Assembly: GCF_050436995.1 (NCBI RefSeq)
Contig: NC_134775.1
Span: forward strand, 10,053,170 to 10,117,169
Reading direction: 5' to 3'
Length of the DNA stretch: 64,000 nt
From: Anticarsia gemmatalis
Taxonomy: Eukaryota > Arthropoda > Insecta > Lepidoptera > Erebidae
Shown: piece by piece, positions 56,271-64,000 of the stretch
Layout: the number at the start of each line of letters is the position of its first letter
Position numbering within the stretch: position 1 is the stretch's first letter
Translations under genes and position numbers: made by a program
Notes under the pieces: model-generated
What the model was told of the DNA's origin: nothing
Seen by the model: only the letters and a program-made list of their open reading frames with translations
Databases searched by the model: none

Positions 56271-56939
56271 TGAATGGGAGAGTTTATGTACCTCAAAGTT
56301 GATTATACAATTTGATTCATTGCATTATTTTTAGAAAGATATAAGATTTTATTAGTTAGTTTATTTAAAGTGCCAAATATAATTGTGATTTTATTAAATA
56401 TTACTTATATTTTAATAGAAATTATTGTTTTTTTTTATGTTTTCCGCCTTCTTCAATGTCCTTCTGTCCTAAAATCCTTCTACATTTTTATTATTTAAAA
56501 AAAATCGGTATCAATGGGTAACAATAACAATGTTATTCTAATTATCCTCATAATAATTATGTTATTTATCAATACCATATCTGCAATGATTGGATATTAC
56601 CGCAATAACTCCGTAAAAGTATGTTATGCATCAGCGCAACGATAAAAAAAATACACCGTAGAAGTCCATAATATGAAGTTACGAGTAATTCTTGTGGTAA
56701 AATTACTGCAATAACCCCGTAAAAACTTTAACTGCTATCTTTTATATATTTTTTTGGTATTATTTATTTTTATTAATTACAAGGTATTTAATAAAAGGCA
56801 TTTAATTTTAATGTCATTGTTATATTCCGCGAAAAATTAGCTTTCTGTTAACACATCAATGACAGCAATAGTCCTACTCGTTCAAAAGATATGTAATAAA
56901 ATCAGTAAATCTTTTCTCCTGTAAAATTTAGATTTTTCG
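56271..56939. other. AT-rich 3' region of DT-3
   Basis: No gene. The word GCAATAACYCCGTAAAA occurs at about 56601 and 56706 and is related to the terminal CAATAACTCGGTAAT, so these look like subterminal repeats. Confidence 0.5.
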
Positions 56940-56996
56940 ATTACCGACTTATTGCTTGGGGGCATCGTCGACGCCCCCAAACAATAACTCGGTAAT
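56940..56996. repeat. 57-bp palindrome: abutting ends of DT-3 and DT-4
   Basis: Arms ATTACCGACTTATTGCTTGG and, from the other side, ATTACCGAGTTATTGTTTGG, then GGGC, around ATCGTCGAC. Interpreted as the right end of DT-3 (to 56967) and the left end of DT-4 (from 56969), both beginning CGAYGCCCCC, back to back. Confidence 0.75.
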
Positions 56997-57145
56997 GTAG
57001 TATTATGGGCTTTATGCTTTTATGTCATTTTCGGCATCTATGGGTTAGGACGCACCTTGGCAATTTTTTCCAGATTTTTCCTAATGATATTTATAAAAAT
57101 ATCATGACACACGTGTTTATTGTGCGGAATTTAGATAAAAATATA

Positions 57146-57644
57146 TGTCGGGTGCACGGTGTGTTGTGTGGGATTTGTATCCTGACATCTCACTTCTGAT
57201 ATCGAAGGCATATGGGGTACCTCGCTATCAGATTGGTCAGTAATGGCGAATAGTCCAAAATAATACGCACTAGACTTAGCTAACTGGTGTATTTGTCCAT
57301 TACAATGATCACATTACAAAAATAGACTAGGATTGAACCGATCTAGCTGGATGCAAGACAGAAACGCGGTGAGTTCGGTACAACGTGGCAACGACCGTTT
57401 TCCCTTGAGTTCGAATGTTGAATAATCTAACCGCACTAACGTTCCAACCATCATACCTCTGAATGACCGTTGTCTATTGTTACATGCCAACCGTCATCTG
57501 CCTGTGTTGCCAACATTGTACCGACCACACCCAAGTGTAACACTTGACATTTCCGTTACATTAAATTATTTCTTAACAATCAAATCAAGCTAATTTTAAT
57601 TAGATTGTACGAAGATATAGCGCCTAGATGCTGGCGCTCCGACA
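57146..57644 (-). repeat. LTR of Gyp-D, left (3') copy
   Basis: 499 bp, TGTCGG..CGACA. Direct repeat of 62442-62801, which lacks about 124 bp present here (57353-57476) and about 11 bp at the left edge. Confidence 0.85.
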
Positions 57645-58290
57645 CGGCCATCTTGACATGTCACACGTCCCTGTGTGATGCTCCTGAAAAAGTAAAGTCA
57701 TCTGCAATACCAGAGTATCTCCATTCGGCCTATCCTGATTAACTCACTTGAGTAAGAGTTTTCACACAAAACAAATCTTACAGGGCGAATCTTTATTCTC
57801 ACATGATTAATCTTACATCACAATAAACTATCATCTAACAATACACAGACCATTGACCAGTATTCACACACCATACATAACCAAACTTGAAAACCAATTA
57901 CTCTATACACTAAAATCAACTCTACCACCGCCCATCATCAATTCACGGGCCTCAGTCGTTACTTATCACCTTAAACGAGTGAAAGTAACTCATGTCACTC
58001 TATTGAGCGACGATATCTCACAACTAGGCGTCACTATCACCTACATCGAGCGATAGTGACTCATGCCACTCTACTGAGCGACGATATCTCACAACTGGGC
58101 GTCACTATCACCTAAATCGAGCGATAGCAACTCATGCCACTTGCACCAAGTGACGATATCTCAACACAGTTATCAAATCTTTTACCACAAAGCTTGGAAG
58201 CTAATGACTCCTTCACTAAAGAACATTCTGAATCAGAACAACAACGAAATGAAAGCTGCTCACCGTTATGGCGTAGGATTCCAGTAGGTG
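57645..58290. repeat. Gyp-D interior with 75-bp minisatellite
   Basis: Between 57978 and 58156 a unit of about 75 bp (TGAGCGACGATATCTCACAA, then GGCGTCACTATCACCTA and CGAGCGATAGTGACTCATGC) is present about 2.4 times. The remainder is unrecognised and has no gene. Confidence 0.7.
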
Positions 58291-59034
58291 CATCAATAAT
58301 AATAATAATAAGCCCGCAGGGCACCTTGAGGCGAGGTGACGGGGAGTAGCGACCCCGCGGTACCTGAGTGCTCCAGGGGGAAGTCACCCTTCCTCATCTC
58401 CGGCTTGCCTTAGTTGGCTGGTCGGAGTGAAAACTGACGAGGAAGCGGTCCCCCGCCTCTGGCTTGCCTTCATTGGCCGTCCAGAGTGGAGTCGCGAGAG
58501 CAGAGCTCCCACTCTGTTCGGAGGACGGATGCTGAGCGTAAGTGGCTAGTGGGCCAGTGATGCCGGACCCTCAGGGAGCAAGTGATCTGAGTTTAACGTC
58601 CAGCGAGGCCTCTCCGTCCTTCAGCCGCTCACGTCCCTGTTGCCCCCTTGTTGCTATTTATGCGACTTGTTTAGGGTGGCCCAGTTTGTGAGTTGGCAAG
58701 TCTCCGCCTGCCATTTTTACATGTTTTCAACATTGTTTTCGGCAGGCGCCATAGTCCCCACAGATCCCCTGGTTTCCAGTCCATAAGCACCCCATCCCAA
58801 TAGCCCGAGTAGTTTTTTCCCATTAGTTTTGCCATAGTTCCGCACAGTCCGGTGATTGTCCTTGGGTGCATTTTATAGTGTAAACAGGGATAATCACCGG
58901 ATTGTGACACCACACATTATTGAAAGATTAAAACCGTCTAAAAAGGGCCTCTACGTGTTGGCTTCGGCCCCACGCACGCCTTTCAAATGTCCGGGACTCT
59001 GTAGTCCCGAGATATGAAAGAGACGAACATAATA
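58291..59034 (-). mobile_element. GC-rich LINE 3' end with AAT tail
   Basis: Starts with an AAT run (58292-58311) and contains GC-rich 3'-UTR-like sequence with a repeated word CTCTGGCTTGCCTTCATTGG / CTCCGGCTTGCCTTAGTTGG. No open frame with known motifs. A second AAT run at 59029-59043 belongs to the next LINE. Confidence 0.5.
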
Positions 59035-60735
59035 ATAATAATATATATTTATTTCAGACCAAGTCCATACAGAGTACAATTACATTGAGAAGTAATAGAA
59101 AAACTTAACCTAGGTCATTACAAAAACTATCTTATTAACACACGCATGAATGCTTTCATTACATCTGAATCATATTTTTCAGCAATGACCTTCAAGATGC
59201 TATTGGTGCTGTCCCGCACTCTTCTCAATAAAGAGGCAACCCGTTTACGTAAAATGAAAGCCATCAACTCTCGCTTCAGCAAACATGCTGGAGGCACTAC
59301 AGAAGCGGGGCAGACCCAACAGCATCCTGAATCCATTGTTGTATTGGACTCTCAAAGCATTATATGTCCTCTGAGTACATCTGACCCATAGACCGCTCGT
59401 GTAGAAAGTTTGGCAGTAAGCTTTGAATAGTGTTATTTTCGCTTCATTACTACACCGAGCAAATCTACGAGCCAGCATATTACTCCTTACTGCCATTGCT
59501 TTGCGTTCCCTTTCGATGTCTACCTGGTCGTCAAGATTCCCAGTAACATAATGTCCAAGATATTTAAACTGTTGAAATTCTTTCAGGTTAATTCCATTGA
59601 ATTTTATTGGTGGTACTTGAAGTGGACATTTACCAGGAGCCTTGAAGACCATGTACACACTTTTGGAGCAGTTATATAACAGACCATGACAAAGAGCAAA
59701 ATTCTCACATATTCCTAACAGCCCTCTAATTGCTCCAACAGTTGGACCCAGCAGCACCATGTCACCTGCGTAGCTAAAGTTATTCATACATACATCATCG
59801 ATCCAGCATCCTAACTTGGCGCTGCTGAGCTCAACTATGAGCTCATTCACGTACAGGTTGAATACCTTAGGAGAACTTAATCCGCCCTGCCTCACTCCAC
59901 ATTCCAACTTATATTCATTAGAGAGACTGTTAGCCCACTTTACAGTGTTAACTTGATTCGCATACCAGTAATGAAAGAGATTTTGAACCTGCATATGCAC
60001 ACCTGTCCGCTTAAGCTTTTGCCACAGCACATCATAAGAGACAAGGTCAAATGCCTTTGAGAGATCAAGAAAGCATGCATACACAGGCGTATTCCTCTTA
60101 GTATAGTACTGCACAGTGTGCTTGAGACTCAGAATCGCAGTTTCGGTAGAAAGTCCAGCTCTGAAACCGAGCGTCATGTAATTGAGCGTCATGTAAGACA
60201 AGGTGTTTTCCTAACTCTGCATCAAGCACACTGTCCAGCACCTTAGCTATAACAGTAGCCAGAGATATAGGCCGGTAGTTATTTCTTTGTGACAAATCAC
60301 CCGTTTTATTTTTGACTATTGGAACCACAATAGTGCGCATGAGATCAGGTGGAAGATATGAGTGACCGAAACACAAGTTAAAAAGCAAAGAAAGTACACG
60401 AGCCAGATGCAAACCTGCATATTTCAAGTGTTCAATACTGAGTCCAACGTGGCCAGGTGATTTACCTCTCGACATGCAACTTATAATACGGCGTACTTGT
60501 TTTGCCGTCACAAGAAAAGCAACACCACCATCAACACCGACAGACTCAGCATCACTTTGCAATCCAGATGGACCCAAGGGTGATCTAACTGTAAAATGCT
60601 CTCTAAATAAGTTTGCTATATCACTGCAGTCACTCACACCCTCAACACTGACAGGGAGGCTCATGCACAGGTCAACCAGTTTCTCCTTGGCTGCACCGGG
60701 ACCACTGTTTACGTTGTTTCTTCCCTCGTGACTGC
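59035..60735 (-). pseudogene. LINE reverse transcriptase, mutated YADD
   Basis: Minus strand: RT with CMSRGKSPGHVGLSIEHLKY, NNYRPISLATVIAKVLDSVL, a frameshift near 60180, then GFRAGLSTETAILSLK, ACFLDLSKAFDLVSYDVLW, ECGVRQGGLSSPKVFNLYVN and SYAGDMVLLG. The catalytic Y-A-D-D reads YAGD (Gly codon 59764-59766). 5' truncated near 60735, tail of AAT units at the left. The clade is uncertain; not the same family as CR-1 or LINE-J. Confidence 0.8.
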
Positions 60736-61225
60736 GTAGTTGCGGGCAATTAGATGCGTAGTGGTTTGCCCTTGACAGCGGAAAGAGTTGACAGCAGGCT
60801 TTGGCCAGGGTTGCTTACACACGTCCTCGTGTGATGGTTACTCTGTGAACAAAATATCTCACGACAGAACAATGTCACACTCGGCCACTCCTGACCCAAA
60901 CTCTACAATTACTGGGTCCATCTCAATAACTCTACTAAGAGCTTCACTTGGATTTTTAATTAAATCTCATTCTAGAAACAAACATTGGGACTGTATTCAA
61001 AATAGTTTCACTAACAACAATCAGCCTGAGTCATGTACCAAAGCCGTTCAAATCAATCTTTAAAACCACTGTACAAAAACAATTCTTAGTTGACAGTTAT
61101 CCCCGAGTAAAGTTTCTAACACCATGGCTCTTCAGCCGACGAGCAATCACATTGCTCACACGTGCATCCCTCTTGGACTACACTACGGTCTCCACAGACC
61201 ACGACTTTCTCCAAAGTCGAACCAC
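60736..61225. other. No gene; short duplicated block
   Basis: A 45-bp unit (ACGGTCTC..AGACCACGACTTTCTC, CAAAGTCGA) is repeated at 61183-61227 and 61228-61268. Otherwise nothing recognised. Confidence 0.5.
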
Positions 61226-61537
61226 TCAATACGGTCTCTCAAGACCACGACTTTCTCCAAAGTCGAATACCTTCACCGCAAACTCATCAATCTCATTATC
61301 ATCGAAATCTATATCGACTGGTACATGACCTCTGTCTGACCAACATCTATCCACAATCTCAATAATTTCAAAAGGCTCTTTGAACTTGTTATCTAATACT
61401 TTTCTAATACACAACATAAAATCTGTTCTGTACTGAACACTCGTCTTTGACCAATACCAATAATTGCAATTCAACATTATTAGAACCTTTACTACTATAT
61501 TTCGTAGGAAAACTTTATAATTATTACCAACAAGCAT
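61226..61537 (-). CDS. Unrecognised 103-aa open frame in Gyp-D
   Basis: Acidic C-terminal half (VDIDFDDNEIDEFAVKVFDF) after a KVLDNKFKEPFEIIEIVDRC segment. The composition looks protein-like, but there is no known motif and the last codons lie in the 45-bp repeat. It may be a degraded retroelement or captured piece. Low confidence that it is expressed. Confidence 0.25.
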   Translation of the reverse strand: MLVGNNYKVFLRNIVVKVLIMLNCNYWYWSKTSVQYRTDFMLCIRKVLDNKFKEPFEIIEIVDRCWSDRGHVPVDIDFDDNEIDEFAVKVFDFGESRGLERPY

Positions 61538-61904
61538 TCAGCACAAGAATCATAAGCAAAGCGTAATGATTCACCTTTACGTTCGTTCGTTCACATCGAC
61601 GTAGCGCTCGCTCGGCTCCCCTCGTCACCTGGCCTGCCGCCGCCGCTACTGCCGCTACTGCCGCTACCACCGCCGCTCATTCCGCTTCCGGTCGTCACCG
61701 GGCCGCCGCCTTCGCCGTCGCCGTCGCCGCCGCTACCACCGCTAGCGTTGCTACCGCCGTCACCGTGGCCGTCGCCACAGCCGTCGCCGCGCCGCGCCGC
61801 TCATGCACCTGACGGCTATGTGGCCAGCACATTTATGGTACACCACGGCTGCTGGTTGTTGCGGTTATTGATCCGACGATGACGTAGATGTTCTTGCTCG
61901 CAGT
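61538..61904. repeat. GC-rich trinucleotide stretch
   Basis: 61625-61800 is an imperfect GCC/GCT/CAC trinucleotide run (CCGCCGCCGCTACTGCC). No plausible product; read either way it gives only low-complexity peptides. Confidence 0.6.
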
Positions 61905-62215
61905 TCGTTCATTGGTTCACTTGATCTTGCGTCTGTTTCTTACTTCTCCGAGTCAATCGTAGGCAGATCTTTGTATAAATAGCTTCTTAAAGTCACTCCA
62001 CGTCATTCCAGGAAAAGATATCGTCGACAGTCACGTGGGGGCTAGTCCATTCAAAGCACGGCTCAAAGCATCCATCAGCTTTGCACCATGATCATGTTCA
62101 TCGTTGATACACAGGGCCGTGGTAGAAAACCATGATCGTGCATCCACATCGGATTTATCGGGATCAAGATGGGGTAGCCGTAGGTCAGCCGACAAAGATG
62201 TCTGATGTCTTAATA
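61905..62215 (-). pseudogene. Gyp-D gag (capsid) fragment
   Basis: Minus-strand reading LRLPHLDPDKSDVDARSWFS, ALCIND, GAKLMDALSRALNGLAPT, a stop at about 62032, then LSTISFPGMTWSDFKKLFIQ. This is the start of a Gypsy capsid of the type '..P.F.P...D...W......' and 'W...F.G.TW..FK..F'. It fixes the orientation of Gyp-D. Upstream frames over the tandem repeats are meaningless. Confidence 0.7.
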
Positions 62216-62239
62216 GCACACACAAGCATGTCATCACTA

Positions 62240-62430
62240 CTGTCATGGTTCGGAGCACGTGGTTCGTTGATGTCCATAGCGCGTTCGTTGATGTCCATAG
62301 CACGTGGTACGTGGTCTTCACAGCACGTGGTGCGTGGTCTTCACATCCCATAGTACGTGACACGTGGTCATCACATCCCATAGAACGTGGTGCGTTAAAG
62401 TTCGAAGCACGTGGTGCGTGGTCTTCTCAT
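62240..62430. repeat. Short CACGTGG-rich tandem repeats in Gyp-D leader
   Basis: GCACGTGGTRCGTGGTCTTC and CATCACATCCCATAGWACGTG words recur four to five times with irregular spacing between the 5' LTR and gag. As in Gyp-C, the leader of this element is repeat-rich, but I see no covarying stems here. Confidence 0.65.
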
Positions 62431-62441
62431 CCCAGTTCTGA

Positions 62442-62801
62442 TGTCGGTGTGTTGTGTGGGGTTTGTATCCTGACATCTCACTTCTGATATCGAAGGCATA
62501 TGGGGTACCTCGCTATCAGATTGGTCAGTAATGGCGTAAAGTCCAAAATAATACGCACTAGACTTAGCTCACTGGTGTATTTGTCCATTACAATGATCAC
62601 TTTACAAAAATAGACTAGGATTGAACCGATCTATTGTCACATGCCAACCGTCATCTGCCTGTGTTGCCAACATTGTACCGACCACACCCAAGTGTAACAC
62701 TTGACGTTTCCGTTACATTAAATTATTTCTTAACAATCAAATCAAGCTAATTTTAATTAGATTGTACGAAGATATAGCGCCCAGATGCTGGCGCTCCGAC
62801 A
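62442..62801 (-). repeat. LTR of Gyp-D, right (5') copy
   Basis: 360 bp, shorter than the left copy because of an internal 124-bp deletion and a short one near the edge. Otherwise only a few substitutions, e.g. AATAGTCC/TAAAGTCC and GACATTTC/GACGTTTC. Confidence 0.85.
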
Positions 62802-63078
62802 TACATATATATTAGCAAAAAACCTGTTATAGATTCATACAAAAAAACAATTCATATTTTATTTAGGCAATATACGTTTACCGGGTTATTGGCGTAAATA
62901 ATTTAATGAAGTTTTAAGTAAGAGTGAGTACACAATTATTGTTGAATACAGTTTAATATACATATTCCATAATATTTTTTTTTTCCATAATATACACTAA
63001 CAATGTTTTTTGTGTCAAATGTCAAATGTTTCAATACTGTGAATTTGTTTTGTATTTTTATCGATTACACCTAGAATG

Positions 63079-64000
63079 AAAAAAAAGTACATTGCTCCCG
63101 ATCAGGAATCCGATGAAGATTTTTCTCCAGACGAGTCGGAATAAGCTCCGAGTCCACGCCCCGCCCTAACATGGTGGAGAGCCTATTAAGTAGCATTCCA
63201 AGTCTAAGCGGAAACTCTGCACCTATTAATAAAATAATAAGTTTTCCAGAAATGATAAGCACTCCATCAACAATTTCAAGTTTATCACTATATTTAACTA
63301 ACGCAAATTTCGTAACTTCTTCGATAGAAATATATATAGCATCAACCTTCGATTTATCTATAACAGACATTGAAAACGAAAATCAAGTAAGTAACTATGA
63401 AAATTTTGATGACACGCTAAGACCACAAGAAATTTCAGCATTTAATCACAAAGTCACATTAACCGGTACAACTTCTAATGATTGCTCACGTGCGATTAAA
63501 AGCGAATATGAGGTCACTCCAAACTTAATAATAACTAGTAGTGAAGAAGAAGAAAATGAGGTTTTAACACCGGAAGAGCGAGCAGAAAGAATCAGCGATA
63601 TAATAATGACAGCAGAAAGCGATCATGAGGTTGAGCAGAATTTATTAGTAAGCATTGAAGACGTAGTTACTGGTAATGAATCTGGAAGGACAACCCTCTT
63701 TATTGGAAAAGGCAAATAAACTAGCTAGAAAACGCAAGCATGTCAGTAGTGAGTGGAGAAAAATAAAATCCTTTAAAATTCCAACAAAGCTTACGAAGGG
63801 TGTTATTCCAAAAAAACTATCCAGAAAAATCTATAGGTTACCCATGCGTGTGTAAAAAGGGTTGTAGCCAAAAACTTAGTCCATCGCAACGACAAGCTAT
63901 ATTTGATTAATTTTATAGTCTTACTAATCGCGAACATCAATGGTTGTATATTAGTAGATATGTCCAAGCACAAACTATTAAAAAAATGACGCTAAACAAC
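63079..64000 (+). pseudogene. DT-4 transposase-like gene, 5' part
   Basis: ATG 63079: MKKKYIAPDQESDEDFSPDE, acidic like the DT-1 N-terminus, then a stop; an open acidic frame 63171-63719 (SNYENFDDTLRPQEIS onward); then, shifted, ANKLARKRKHVSSEWRKIK, the basic block matching KKRRLNQANWRVNVAKRLR of DT-1, and QRQAIF with NREHQW.YISRYVQ, matching TEEQRQAILNDYW and IEKQWTFIANSV. Introns may explain some shifts, but stops near 63855 and 63910 indicate decay. The window ends inside it. Confidence 0.7.

Larger units (their letters stand above)
51572..56967 (+). mobile_element. DT-3: remains of a DT-family transposon
   Basis: Pieces in order: 51572-51768, 53270-53494 and 56060-56270 carry successive parts of the same protein, separated by two AGCTGACCC repeats and by POGO-1. 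The right end is CGATGCCCCCAAGCAATAA read inward (56967 back). The left end is not in place; left of HARB-1 there is repeat A. Confidence 0.65.
57146..62801 (-). mobile_element. Gyp-D: Gypsy element without pol
   Basis: Two LTRs as direct repeats; minus orientation deduced from a gag fragment at 62215-61905. Apart from this only repeats and a LINE lie inside, and no protease, RT of LTR type or integrase is left, so it resembles a large non-autonomous derivative. The flanks are TATA (left) and TACA (right), a possible imperfect 4-bp duplication. Confidence 0.75.
56969..64000 (+). mobile_element. DT-4: DT-family transposon, cut by window end
   Basis: Starts CGACGCCCCCAAACAATAAC. A leader (56997-57145 and 62802-63078) is split by Gyp-D, then a transposase-like gene begins at 63079. 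The word TACCGGGTTATTGGCGTAAA (62880) is again a subterminal motif of the type seen in DT-3. Confidence 0.65.

Noticed and set aside
61610..61800. Low-complexity coding exon
   Set aside because: A trinucleotide expansion without flanking exon signals.

Overview
The window looks like a transposon-packed interval of an insect nuclear genome, most probably a moth or butterfly. It is AT-rich, genes have short GT..AG introns, and it holds tRNA- and 5S-headed SINEs, R1-like and CR1/Jockey-like LINEs, Gypsy and BEL/Pao elements, Harbinger, pogo, Tc1-like and hAT remnants, and the short 'AGCTGACCC' repeats common in Lepidoptera. The species cannot be named from sequence alone. I found no ordinary single-copy host gene, no stand-alone tRNA or rRNA gene and no CRISPR array.

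Layout. 1-1373: dispersed repeat A and a LINE 3' end. 1379-11195: Gypsy element Gyp-A (minus strand, LTRs, TACA target duplication) containing a TA-flanked MITE, two GGAGAAT..ATTCTCC elements, a tRNA-SINE, a 5S-SINE and, inside gag, a complete 4037-bp DNA transposon DT-1 (6459-10495; TIRs; ATGT duplication) whose transposase-like family I cannot assign firmly. 12912-26690: older Gypsy Gyp-B (plus strand), split by DT-2 (15138-18833, ATAT duplication, carrying an R1-like ORF1 and a LINE tail), by a young intact Gypsy Gyp-C (19046-25522, identical LTRs, 1490-aa polyprotein, CACGT duplication) and by a 5S-SINE. 27016-36310: BEL/Pao pol plus envelope (minus strand), split by LINE-J and by an AGCTGACCC repeat. 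36300-39460: DUF4817-type and pogo-like 5' fragments, a reversed copy of part of Gyp-B, and a hAT fragment. 39464-45475: Tc1-like element filled by a CR1/Jockey-like LINE. 45476-47731: repeat A split by another LINE. 47738-51571: Harbinger with two interleaved genes. 51572-56967 and 56969-64000: two more copies (DT-3, DT-4) of the DT-1 protein family, DT-3 hit by Harbinger and pogo, DT-4 hit by a Gypsy element Gyp-D (57146-62801).

How it fits together: almost everything is mobile DNA, and the order of arrival can be read from precise junctions (Gyp-A then DT-1; Gyp-B then DT-2 and Gyp-C; DT-3 then Harbinger and pogo). Only Gyp-C looks intact enough to be recently active. Points that most deserve a second look are the DT family with CG-starting TIRs and 4-bp duplications, the run of about 17 small covarying hairpins in the Gyp-C leader, and the mutually intronic gene pair of the Harbinger element.
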